Shown piece by piece: positions 16,446 through 23,501 of a stretch of 25,384 nucleotides of DNA (positions are counted from its first letter, which is position 1; each line of letters starts with the position of its first letter). Below the pieces are notes generated by a model. It made no database searches. It saw only the letters and a list, made by a program, of their open reading frames with translations, and was not told the origin of the DNA. A program made the translations under genes and the position numbers. The stretch covers positions 1-25,384 of the forward strand of contig JAGHTD010000196.1 of assembly GCA_018065475.1 (NCBI GenBank), in the 5' to 3' direction. The stretch comes from Candidatus Colimorpha enterica. Its GTDB lineage: Bacteria; Bacillota; Clostridia; Oscillospirales; CAG-272.

Positions 16446-16453
16446 ATTCATTA

Positions 16454-16458
16454 CCTCC
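16454..16458 (-). promoter_or_regulatory. Ribosome binding site deciding the lyase start
   Basis: GGAGG on the minus strand, 8 bases before the ATG at 16445 and only 2 before the one at 16451, so the third in-frame ATG is the likely start. Confidence 0.75.
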
Positions 16459-16508
16459 ATGGTAAGATGCCGCCCGACGGGCAGGCATTACGTTTTTTTG
16501 CTTCTCCC

Positions 16509-16537
16509 ATTATAGTACAATGAGGGAAAATAGTCAA
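16509..16537 (-). promoter_or_regulatory. Promoter of the polysaccharide lyase gene
   Basis: Minus strand: TTGACT (16537-16532), 17-base spacer, TATAAT (16514-16509). The leader of about 55 bases contains a GC-rich inverted repeat (GCCGCCC/GGGCAGGC, about 16470-16486) just upstream of the ribosome binding site. Confidence 0.82.
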
Positions 16538-16558
16538 CCCTTTATGGGCATTTTGTGA

Positions 16559-17224
16559 TTATTTTTTCGGAAGGACGTAACAGTCGTACCTTATCGCCTT
16601 GCCGCTTATCGAATATCCCGGCTTTCTGCCCGCGAGATACGGGGCTTTCAGCGGACGTTTGACGATGATCTTCTGCGGGAGGGCAGACAGGGCGGCGTCG
16701 AATAGTTCCTCCTCGTCGGCGCAGGGTTTTTCGAGGCCGTGGATGAGCTGAAACTTCTTCTTGACCTCGGCACTCTTCGTCCGTTCGGGAAACATCGGGT
16801 CGAGAAAGATGACGTCGGCGACACCTACGAGGGAGGGAAGGGCGGCGATGCTATCCTCGGCACGGAGCTCCATCCGTGAGGCGATCTCCGATATTCCGTG
16901 GTCCGCCTTCGCCCGTTCAAGTCCGTCGGAAAGCAGGGAGGAGATCACCCCGTCACGCTCGAAAAGGATGACTCTGAAGCCCGCGGCGGCAAGAAGAAAA
17001 GAGTCCTCGCCCATTCCCGCCGTTGCGTCGATGACCGTCAGCCCTTCGGCGGAGTTTTTTATCTTCGCCGCTCTCACAACTAGCTCGCCGCCGAGGTTGT
17101 TCGGCTTCAATCGCCTTGAAAGCGCCGAAAAGTCGCACTTTATCTCAATTTTTCCATCGGTGAGCGCAAGCCCGCCGTCGGTCTTTATCAGTTTTACGCC
17201 ACTAAGGCAGTTCATTTCGTCCAT
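16559..17224 (-). CDS. rsmJ: 16S rRNA (guanine-1516-N2)-methyltransferase, RsmJ family
   Basis: A 221-residue Rossmann-type SAM-dependent methyltransferase. VIDATAGMGEDSFLLAAAG (64-82) is the family's SAM-binding motif, ERDGVISSLLSDGLERA (89-105) the adjacent helix, and FLDPMFPERTKSAEVKKK (140-157) the catalytic-site block with the family's DPMFP and KSA-VKK. VKRP near the C-terminus completes the signature. RsmJ methylates a guanine near the 3' end of 16S rRNA. It is slightly shorter than E. coli RsmJ (about 250), lacking part of the N-terminal region. GGAG lies 8 bases before the ATG, and a promoter lies at 17245-17272. No clear terminator follows it; the promoter of the lyase gene begins within 30 bases of the stop. 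Confidence 0.85.
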   Translation of the reverse strand: MDEMNCLSGVKLIKTDGGLALTDGKIEIKCDFSALSRRLKPNNLGGELVVRAAKIKNSAEGLTVIDATAGMGEDSFLLAAAGFRVILFERDGVISSLLSDGLERAKADHGISEIASRMELRAEDSIAALPSLVGVADVIFLDPMFPERTKSAEVKKKFQLIHGLEKPCADEEELFDAALSALPQKIIVKRPLKAPYLAGRKPGYSISGKAIRYDCYVLPKK

Positions 17225-17244
17225 AACCGTTTCTCCGTACTCAT

Positions 17245-17272
17245 ATTATATCAAAAAGGAAAGAAAAATCAA
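17245..17272 (-). promoter_or_regulatory. Promoter of rsmJ
   Basis: Minus strand: TTGATT (17272-17267), 16-base spacer, TATAAT (17250-17245), 20 bases before the start codon. Confidence 0.7.
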
Positions 17273-17283
17273 GATAATACTTG

Positions 17284-17311
17284 AAAAAAACGGAGGAAAA
17301 AGAGATCCTCC
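17284..17311 (-). terminator. Weak leftward terminator-like hairpin between divergent promoters
   Basis: A 6-bp stem GGAGGA (17292-17297) with TCCTCC (17306-17311), 8-base loop, and T7 on the minus strand (17290-17284). It would only stop leftward transcription entering from the accessory stretch, which has no minus-strand gene; it may be a remnant. Confidence 0.3.
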
Positions 17312-17332
17312 TCGGCAAAATGTAAAAATATA

Positions 17333-17361
17333 TTGACATTGAAATGAGTTTGTGATATTAT
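17333..17361 (+). promoter_or_regulatory. Promoter of the second acyltransferase gene
   Basis: TTGACA (17333-17338), 17-base spacer, TATTAT (17356-17361). AAGGAG at 17389-17394 is about 14 bases before the ATG at 17409, slightly long. Confidence 0.78.
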
Positions 17362-17408
17362 TAAACAAAAAATGAAAACTTATAATATAAGGAGAGAAAT
17401 CAGACAAC

Positions 17409-18463
17409 ATGGTAAAAGAGCGGAATTATGGAATTGAATTATTGAGACTGGTGCTGATGTTTATGGTTTGTGTACTCCATACACTGGGCCGGGGGGGGGG
17501 GTACTGAACGCAAGCGTTCAAGGCTCTGTCAACTATAAAATATATTGGTTTTTAGAAGCAATGGCATACTGCGCCGTTGACGGATTTGCTTTGATAAGCG
17601 GATATGTGGCAGTCGATAAGCCGAGAAAATATGAACGGCTTGTTGAGATGTGGTTTCAGGTCGTTTTTTATTCGTTGGTCGTAACAGTCGTCATGACTTT
17701 GTTCGGCCTGTCCGACAGACTGTCGGTTATAGACATTATCAAATGCATTCTGCCCGTAACGGCGGGTAAGTTCTGGTATTTTACGGCGTTTTTCTGCCTT
17801 TATTTTGCAATTCCCGTGCTCAACAGGTTCCTGTTCAGCGTTGATGAGGTTATGGCGAAAAAGGCTCTGATTATTTTTGCGGTCCTGTTTTCCTTAATGG
17901 AAACATTGAACGGACCGTTCAAAACGAACAGCGGTTATTCCGCTCTTTGGCTTATCGCTCTTTACTGTATCGGAGTCCTTGCAAAAAGGATAAAACTTTT
18001 TGAGAAAAAAAGCAATTTGTTTTTAATAATAAGCTGGCTTTTATGTGTAATAGTCAGTTGGGCTGTGAAAATGTATCTCGGCACGGGACGGTTGATTTCT
18101 TATACTTCGCCGACAATTCTGCTGTGCGGGATGATTATGGTCATCTTGTTTTCGAGAATAAAGATAAAAGGCACAGTGATAAAATCAGTATCTCCTTTGG
18201 CATTCGGTATCTACCTGTTTCAGCTGAATCAGGTGATTTGGGGCAAGGTTCTCGGCGGAAGATTTTCGTTTGTCGCAGATGAGCCGCTGTATATCGGCGT
18301 GGTTCTCGTGTTTGCGTTCTCACTTTGCATATTCCTTGCCGGATTGGCTGTCGAGTTCGTCAGAAGCAAGTTGGCAAACCTTTTGAGAATACCTTTGCTC
18401 AGCAAGAAAATTGTATCATTGTTTGACTGGACAATGTCAAAACTGTTTTTTATAATGAATTAA
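17409..18463 (+). CDS. Membrane acyltransferase family 3, frameshifted at a G11 tract (phase-variable or broken)
   Basis: The gene opens at the ATG at 17409 with GIELLRLVLMFMVCVLH, carrying the R-x10-H pair (R13, H24) of the family. In this frame it stops at 17507 after 32 residues. The rest (VLNASVQGSVNYKIYW onward, ISGYV, SGYSALWLI, GIYLFQLNQVIWG, about ten hydrophobic helices) continues in another frame to 18463. The break is inside eleven G residues at 17491-17501. Nine or twelve Gs would restore one frame of about 350 codons; nine gives RGGV, like GQGGV in the intact paralogue at 5744-6886. As read, the gene is off. A start inside the second frame (17468, TTG) would lose the catalytic histidine region. 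Base composition is AT-richer than most neighbours. Likely role when on: O-acylation of a surface glycan. Confidence 0.85.
17491..17501 (+). repeat. Homopolymeric G11 tract, candidate phase switch
   Basis: Eleven consecutive G directly after GGGCC in the 5' part of the acyltransferase gene. The reading frame is lost exactly here. Changes of +1 or -2 G restore it. Confidence 0.9.
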
Positions 18464-18497
18464 ACCGAAAGATATTTACGGACGGAGCAAATAAAAA

Positions 18498-19001
18498 ATG
18501 AAAAAAGCGTATTTTGCGGGTGGGTGCTTCTGGTGTATGGAAAGCGCGCTGAGGGACGCCGAGGGCGTGATAAAAGCCGTGAGCGGATATTCCGGCGGCG
18601 GGGAGAGAAACCCGAAATACGAGGATGTGAAGGCGCAGAGAACGGGACACCGCGAGACGGTGGAGATCGAATACGACGAGAAAAAGACCTCGTTCGAGAC
18701 CCTGCTCGGAGTTTACCTTTGCAGTATTGACCCGAACGACGGGGAAGGGCAGTTCATAGACAGAGGACGTTCCTACACCTGCGCCGTTTACTGCAACGAC
18801 GACCGTGAGGAGGAGATCACCCGCGCGGCGCTTGACGCACTCGAAAAGGAAAGCGGGATGAAGCCGATGGTTTCGGTGGAACGCTTCGCCTTCTTCTGCC
18901 CCGCCGAGGAGTACCACATCGGCTACTCGCTGAAAAACCCCGAGGCGTATAAGGAAGAATACCGTGTGTCGGGAAGAGAAGAGTTTTTTGGGAAGAAATG
19001 A
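18498..19001 (+). CDS. msrA: Peptide methionine-(S)-sulfoxide reductase MsrA
   Basis: A 167-residue single-domain MsrA. GCFWCMES at 9-16 holds the catalytic C10, followed by GVIKAVSGYSGG (23-34), RTGHRETVEIEYD (48-60), the SIDPNDGEGQFIDRG block and the C-terminal PAEEYHIGY. It reduces methionine-(S)-sulfoxide, free or in proteins; no MsrB domain is fused. It follows the acyltransferase by 34 bases with no promoter or terminator between, so it may be read from the same transcript. Its GC-rich codon use is like the rest of the genome and unlike the genes on both sides. With MsrC at 705-1172 the window covers both stereoisomers of the sulfoxide (S, and free R). Confidence 0.95.
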   Translation: MKKAYFAGGCFWCMESALRDAEGVIKAVSGYSGGGERNPKYEDVKAQRTGHRETVEIEYDEKKTSFETLLGVYLCSIDPNDGEGQFIDRGRSYTCAVYCNDDREEEITRAALDALEKESGMKPMVSVERFAFFCPAEEYHIGYSLKNPEAYKEEYRVSGREEFFGKK

Positions 19002-19043
19002 TTTTTTGGAAAAACATTATTATATTACGATTGAGAGGCAAAA

Positions 19044-19403
19044 ATGGATATATCTGAATTATTGAATGAATATGAAAAAGAATTGACTTGCCAGTATAAA
19101 GACGAGACGTATTCTGTACGAGATAACGGAGCAGTATATCGTCATCCAAAAGCTGGAAAAAGGCCGCGACCGACGGACGGCAAATGGACTTTTGGCAAAT
19201 ATGATGAAAAAAATGGATATGCTTTTATTGCCGGAGAACCCGTTCACAGAATTGTTGCGACTGCGTTTAACGGTGCGGCTCCTACTACTCAACACGTTGT
19301 TGATCACATTGACACAAATCGCAGAAACAACCGCCCCGAAAACCTGAGGTGGGTAACTAAACTTGAAAATGTATTACTGAATCCGGTTACCGCAAAAAAA
19401 TAG
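19044..19403 (+). CDS. HNH endonuclease, N-terminal part of a probable larger protein
   Basis: A 119-residue ORF. Residues 66-110 are an HNH module: VHRIVATAF with H68, VVDHID with D87-H88, and NRRNNRPENLRWVT with N96 and N100, the layout of phage-type HNH_3/NUMOD-linked nucleases. The N-terminal YSVRDNGAVYRHP resembles the start-of-repeat strand seen in such proteins. It ends at a TAG that directly follows seven As. A one-base backward shift there continues with IVMLCGSIENFL in the next ORF, and I recall LCGSIE-type segments right after HNH modules in full-length homologues, so the two ORFs are probably one gene. Base composition is AT-rich compared with most of the window. GAGAGG lies before the ATG. 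Confidence 0.8.
   Translation: MDISELLNEYEKELTCQYKDETYSVRDNGAVYRHPKAGKRPRPTDGKWTFGKYDEKNGYAFIAGEPVHRIVATAFNGAAPTTQHVVDHIDTNRRNNRPENLRWVTKLENVLLNPVTAKK
19394..19403 (+). other. A7-TAG junction, candidate -1 frameshift site or frameshift mutation
   Basis: Seven As (19394-19400) are followed at once by the stop TAG (19401-19403). Read as A-AAA-AAA, the tract permits a -1 slip into the downstream frame (ATA GTG ATG). An eighth A would also join the frames. No clear downstream stem or upstream Shine-Dalgarno stimulator was seen. Confidence 0.55.
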
Positions 19404-20755
19404 TGATGTTGTGCGGAAGCATAGAAAACTTTTTGAAAGATCCGACAATATTGCGGGTAAGTGAAGAGCAAAAAGATTTTGCTTGGATGAGAGCAGTTTC
19501 AAAAGAAGAAGCGGCGGCAAGCTTGGAAAGAATGCAGAATTGGGTAAAAAGCGATTCTCCAAGGACAAACGGTACTTTGGGAGAATGGATTTATCAAAGA
19601 CAATATATTATGACTAAGAAAAAGAAAGAAGAGAAGACTGCTGCCCAAATAGAAGAAGAAAAAATCAGAAAAGAGCAAGAAAAAATAAAGAAAGAGCAAG
19701 AGAAGCAAGTTCAAAAAGAAAAAGAAGCGATTGAGAAACAAAAGTGGAGGGAACGAAAATACAACCCGTTTGATTTTCCAAGACCTACGAGCCCGGAAAA
19801 TACCGTGAAAATGTATAGAACTGACACGGAATTATTCAATCTTTTGTTGTCGGATTTGGAGAACAAAAAAGAGATTACTGTGCCCGATCTAATTATGCGT
19901 ACGGCGGGGAGAGGATTAAAAATCAAAGATTCATGGACGATCGACTATGAAAAGGTCGAACGTCCCGACGGTGAAAAGAAAAAAGTCCCGCAATATCTAC
20001 TTTTGGATTGTCCCGATCAAATGTTAGCACTGCTTGTTAAAAGGAAAAAGATCATAAGCGAAGATGAACTCGATAATTTGAAAAAGCATAAATATAACAT
20101 TCTTGAGATTGATTTGTCGTGGGCGAAAGACGGTGTCACGGAAGACGAGATGAAATACATCCTTCACACCGACGTGAGCAAAAAGAAATGGATATATCAC
20201 GAAAAAACAGCCGATGCAAGACAACGAGCAGAGAAAATATGTGAGCAAGTGCAAAGCGGAGGACATGGCGTTTTACATTCCTATTACATTTGCCCACTAT
20301 CCTCCAAAAGTTTGCAAGACTTAAATTGCTTTTATTGTGATTATCGTCTTGACAATGATAATGCAGAAATGCCAATGGTATGTTTTGGAAAATCAGGCGT
20401 GAAATCGTATGAAGAACTTATGTCAATAACTAATGTTGAAAGAGAAGATGATAAAATCAAAAGGATCACTTTCCTTAAAGATGGAAGAGAAGTTGTGAAA
20501 GAATACAATGATGTGGTGCTTGAAGGGAAAACTCTGTTCCAATTATGGGATGAAAAAACCACCGACAGCATTGTTGCGAAAAATATTCTCAGTGGAGTGT
20601 TTGTGATGATATACGAAAACCCCTATGAGACCCTCAATGAATACGAATGTGTCTATGGCAAGTTTGGTCGTGATCTTGAATCACTATACAAGAGCGAAGA
20701 ACGCGAGATATATAGCGCCGATTGCTATATTTGGGAATGCGTTAATCAGCAATAG
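19403..20755 (+). CDS. Coiled-coil protein following the HNH module; possible CoiA-like nuclease domain
   Basis: A 450-residue ORF from GTG 19403 (or ATG 19406), overlapping the HNH stop by one base and lacking its own ribosome binding site. Residues 1-65 (LCGSIENFL, FAWMRAVSKEEA, LGEWIYQRQ) look like the usual continuation of an HNH protein. Residues 70-118 are a highly charged Lys/Glu coiled coil. Residues about 195-270 (PQYLLLDCPDQ, YNILEIDLSWAKDGVTEDEM, KKWIYHEK) resemble the nuclease-like region of CoiA-type proteins, with E235 and D237 as candidate acidic residues; this is a weak assignment. C297, C309 and C312 could form part of a metal site. The C-terminal part is unrecognised. AT-rich composition suggests transfer. 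A role in mobile-element activity or defence is possible but unproven. Confidence 0.7.
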   Translation: MMLCGSIENFLKDPTILRVSEEQKDFAWMRAVSKEEAAASLERMQNWVKSDSPRTNGTLGEWIYQRQYIMTKKKKEEKTAAQIEEEKIRKEQEKIKKEQEKQVQKEKEAIEKQKWRERKYNPFDFPRPTSPENTVKMYRTDTELFNLLLSDLENKKEITVPDLIMRTAGRGLKIKDSWTIDYEKVERPDGEKKKVPQYLLLDCPDQMLALLVKRKKIISEDELDNLKKHKYNILEIDLSWAKDGVTEDEMKYILHTDVSKKKWIYHEKTADARQRAEKICEQVQSGGHGVLHSYYICPLSSKSLQDLNCFYCDYRLDNDNAEMPMVCFGKSGVKSYEELMSITNVEREDDKIKRITFLKDGREVVKEYNDVVLEGKTLFQLWDEKTTDSIVAKNILSGVFVMIYENPYETLNEYECVYGKFGRDLESLYKSEEREIYSADCYIWECVNQQ

Positions 20756-20769
20756 CATTTGCAAAAAAG

Positions 20770-20794
20770 AAAAAGGACGCGGTGCGTCCTTTTT
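20770..20794. terminator. Bidirectional intrinsic terminator
   Basis: GGACGC (20775-20780) and GCGTCC (20784-20789) around GGT, with A5 before and T5 after, so it works for both the plus-strand nuclease-like gene (stop 20755) and the convergent rpsU (stop 20809). Confidence 0.88.
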
Positions 20795-20808
20795 GCTTTC
20801 AATGTGAA

Positions 20809-20985
20809 TTACTTGAACTTGCGCTTTCTTGCAGCTTCTGCCTTTTTCTTGCGCTTTACGCTGGGCTTCTCGTAGCATTCTCTCTTGCGGAGCTCTGCGA
20901 GAACACCGGATCTCTGACACTGTCTTTTGAATCTGCGGAGTGCGCTGTCAAGAGATTCGTTTTCCTTTAATCTGATTTCTGCCAT
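20809..20985 (-). CDS. rpsU: Small ribosomal subunit protein bS21
   Basis: A 58-residue, strongly basic protein beginning MAEIRLKENESLDSALRRFK and ending KRKFK, with RECYEKPSVKRKKK in the middle: a full-length bS21. It is a 30S component near the anti-Shine-Dalgarno region of 16S rRNA and helps initiation. GGGAGGG lies before the ATG at 20985. It has its own consensus promoter in the gap behind the aro operon, and shares a terminator with the convergent gene. Codon use is of the highly expressed type (CGC, AAG, CTC), as expected. Confidence 0.96.
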   Translation of the reverse strand: MAEIRLKENESLDSALRRFKRQCQRSGVLAELRKRECYEKPSVKRKKKAEAARKRKFK

Positions 20986-21040
20986 TTATTTTCCCTCCCC
21001 TCGCAAGCAAAGAGATACTTTCCTTAATTTCACGCTATGT

Positions 21041-21069
21041 ATTATACAACACAAAACGCAAAATGTCAA
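21041..21069 (-). promoter_or_regulatory. Promoter of rpsU
   Basis: Minus strand: exact consensus TTGACA (21069-21064), 17-base spacer, exact TATAAT (21046-21041). It lies just after the aroA stop (21091), so rpsU need not depend on the aro transcript. Confidence 0.9.
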
Positions 21070-21090
21070 GAATAAAAACAAAGAAAATGA

Positions 21091-22284
21091 TTATTTTTCC
21101 CTTATTTGGTCAAGAAGCGTGAAAAAATCCGGGAAACTTTTGGAAACGTGCTCCTCACCCTCGACTTTTCCGCCCGTGTATGAGAGGATGACGGTGAGCG
21201 CCATGGCTATCCTGTGGTCGGAACGTGAGGACACGGTGACGTCCTCCGGGAACTCATCGACCTCGCCGACGTCGATGAAACCTTCGCCGACGGTGACGGG
21301 GACGCCGAACTTCCCAAGCTCCTCCGCCATCGCCCTGCCTCTGTCGCTTTCCTTGCCTTCAAGCCGGTCGGTACCGGTCAGGTGCGCGCCGTAGAAAAAC
21401 GGGGCAACTGCCATCAGGACGGGAGCAAGATCGGGGCAGTCGGTGACGTCGATCTCGGCCTTTCCTCTTTTCAGTCTGCCGAGCAGGAGCTTTATCGCTC
21501 TGTCACCCTGGCAGGAGGCGTTTTCAAGGCCTTTTACCGTGATCTCCGAGCCGACTGCGTTGAGAGCGAAAAGCGGCGCGGCGGCGCTCCAGTCGCCCTC
21601 GGCGGTGTATTCGGTCGGGAGCGTTCCCGCGCAGGAGGGGACGACGATCCTGTCGCTGACCGAAAGGTTCACGCCGAACGAGGAAAGCACCGACAGCGTC
21701 ATAGCTATATAGGGCTTCGATACCGTCTCTCCCTCGACCTCGATAACGGAATAGCCGTGCAGGTGGGGAAGGGCGAGCATAAGCCCGCTGACGAACTGGC
21801 TCGAAACCGAGCCGTCAACGGTGAAAAACCCGTTTTCGAGCTTCTCTCCGCTGACGAAAAGGGCTCCGTCCTCGATGTGCATATCAATGCCGTTGCGGTC
21901 GCAGAGCGTCTGATACGCCTCCATTGGGCGGGAAAGCAGTCTTTCGCTCCCCTTGAAACGCATCGTTTTCCCGCTGATAATCGCAAACGGGATGAGAAAG
22001 CGGAGCGTCGAGCCGCTCTCGCGGCAGTCGAGGGTGACGCCATCGGGAATGTCTTCGACCGACGTTCCCTTTACGACTGCGTCGCTCCCTTTAATTTTTA
22101 TGGCGGCACCGAGCTTGCGGAGACATTCGACGGTCGCAATGACGTCGTCGCAGACCGCAAAATTGTGTATCACGCTCTCCCCGTCGGCAAAGGCGGCGCA
22201 GATGAGCGCGCGGTGAAGTATGCTTTTTGACGGCGGGACGGTGATCTCGCCGCAGTATAACCCTTTCGGGATGATCTTTGTCAT
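21091..22284 (-). CDS. aroA: 3-phosphoshikimate 1-carboxyvinyltransferase (EPSP synthase)
   Basis: A 397-residue EPSP synthase, joining shikimate-3-phosphate and phosphoenolpyruvate. PPSKSILHRALI (17-28) has the K and R of the active site; RESGSTLRF (88-96) replaces the common GNAGTAMR-type loop, as in many Firmicutes; SSQFVSGLMLALP (about 186-198), the RLEGKESDR block and SDHRIAMAL complete the set. Slightly shorter than the roughly 427 residues of E. coli AroA. It is the last gene of the aro operon; its ATG overlaps the aroE/K stop by four bases (ATGA), so translation is coupled. No hairpin terminator is evident between its stop and the rpsU promoter, so some transcripts may run into rpsU. 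Confidence 0.96.
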   Translation of the reverse strand: MTKIIPKGLYCGEITVPPSKSILHRALICAAFADGESVIHNFAVCDDVIATVECLRKLGAAIKIKGSDAVVKGTSVEDIPDGVTLDCRESGSTLRFLIPFAIISGKTMRFKGSERLLSRPMEAYQTLCDRNGIDMHIEDGALFVSGEKLENGFFTVDGSVSSQFVSGLMLALPHLHGYSVIEVEGETVSKPYIAMTLSVLSSFGVNLSVSDRIVVPSCAGTLPTEYTAEGDWSAAAPLFALNAVGSEITVKGLENASCQGDRAIKLLLGRLKRGKAEIDVTDCPDLAPVLMAVAPFFYGAHLTGTDRLEGKESDRGRAMAEELGKFGVPVTVGEGFIDVGEVDEFPEDVTVSSRSDHRIAMALTVILSYTGGKVEGEEHVSKSFPDFFTLLDQIREK

Positions 22285-23501
22285 TTATATTCTCCGATTA
22301 TGGCGTTTTCGCAGTCCGACTTGAGGATCGTGTCGGCGGATGATTCGTATATGGGGGACCTTTCCTCAAATATCCTTTTCAGCTTCCCGCAGTCGGACGT
22401 CAGCGGACGGTCGGGCGACGGGATGAGGTCGGCAAGCTCCTTTTTCAGATAGAAGACCCTGCCGTTCTTTTTCAGATTTTCGACGTTTGAGGGGTCGAGG
22501 ATCGCTCCGCCTCCGGTGGAGATCACCCTGCCGTCGGCTTTTTCGGTGAGGGAAGACACGACCTCGCTTTCGATCCTGCGGAAGACGTCCTCGCCGTCGG
22601 AGGTGATGATTTCGGCGGGCGTCCTGCCCGTCTTTTCGTATATTACACCGTCGGTGTCGTAAAACGGTCTGCCGAGCGCGTCGGCGACGGCCTTCCCCAC
22701 GGCTGTTTTTCCGCAGGAGGGCATACCGATGAGGATGACGTTCTCGGTGCTTTTTCTTATCTTTTCATAGATCGCCGAGCCGTCGATCTCCCTGTCAAAA
22801 AAGAGTGAGGCGGCGTATATCGCCTGCGTGACGAGCATACGGAGGCCGTTTTCGGCTCTTATTCCGCGCTTTTCGGCGTCGAGAATGAGCTTCGTCCGTC
22901 TCGGGTTGTAAACGGCGTCGCAGACGAAACGGAGATGAGGAAACCGCGAAACGCCGATCGGCGACACGCCGGCGTGCGGGTACATCCCGACCGGGGTGCA
23001 GTTTATCACGGCGTCGGTATCCCCGGGGATCGAGGCGTAGCCGACGTCCTTTCCCTTCGGGTTGCGGCTGACGCGGAATATTTCGGCGTCTTTCCACAGC
23101 TTTCCCGCGACGTAAACGGCGGTGAGTGAGGTGCCTCCCGTGCCGAGGACGGCGACCTTCTTCGGGATATAGCCGTCAGAGGCGCGTTTCAGCATTTCCT
23201 CCATACCGAAAACGTCGGTATTGTAGCCGTATAGCTTCCCGCCGCGGTTGAGGACGGTGTTGACACAGCCGATCTCCTTCGCTTCGGGGCTGATTATATC
23301 GAGGTATTTCATCACCGCTTTTTTGTACGGGATCGTTACGTTGACGGCGTCGAAGTCCTTTTCGGCGAAAAAGCCGTCAAGCTCCTCTTCCGCAAGAGGG
23401 CAGAGAACGTAGGGATATGCGCCGATCTCCTCACCTATCGCCGAGTGTATCTCGACCGAGAGGGAGTGAGAAAGCGGATTGCCGATGAGACCGTATTTCA
23501 T
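22281..23501 (-). CDS. aroE/aroK: Fused shikimate dehydrogenase - shikimate kinase (AroE-AroK)
   Basis: A 406-residue bifunctional enzyme. Residues 1-250 are AroE: GNPLSHSLS (7-15) binds shikimate, K60 in NVTIPYK and D96 in YGYNTD are the catalytic pair, GTGGTS (120-125) binds NADP. Residues 253-406 are AroK: Walker A GMPSCGKT (259-266), D282/D284 in YDTDG, FRRIE (307-311), STGGGAIL (328-335), DRPLT (364-368) and ERSPIY (380-385). Both halves look intact, so the protein should turn 3-dehydroshikimate into shikimate-3-phosphate. The two halves are joined by a short linker without stop or frame change. It overlaps aroC upstream and aroA downstream by four bases each. Confidence 0.95.
   Translation of the reverse strand: MKYGLIGNPLSHSLSVEIHSAIGEEIGAYPYVLCPLAEEELDGFFAEKDFDAVNVTIPYKKAVMKYLDIISPEAKEIGCVNTVLNRGGKLYGYNTDVFGMEEMLKRASDGYIPKKVAVLGTGGTSLTAVYVAGKLWKDAEIFRVSRNPKGKDVGYASIPGDTDAVINCTPVGMYPHAGVSPIGVSRFPHLRFVCDAVYNPRRTKLILDAEKRGIRAENGLRMLVTQAIYAASLFFDREIDGSAIYEKIRKSTENVILIGMPSCGKTAVGKAVADALGRPFYDTDGVIYEKTGRTPAEIITSDGEDVFRRIESEVVSSLTEKADGRVISTGGGAILDPSNVENLKKNGRVFYLKKELADLIPSPDRPLTSDCGKLKRIFEERSPIYESSADTILKSDCENAIIGEYK

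Noticed and set aside
16446..16460. Lyase start at the ATG at 16460
   Set aside because: The GGAGG lies inside that extension, at the right distance only for the ATG at 16445.
17468..18463. Second acyltransferase as a normal gene starting at the TTG at 17468
   Set aside because: It would lack the R-x10-H segment that is plainly encoded just upstream in the other frame after a good promoter.
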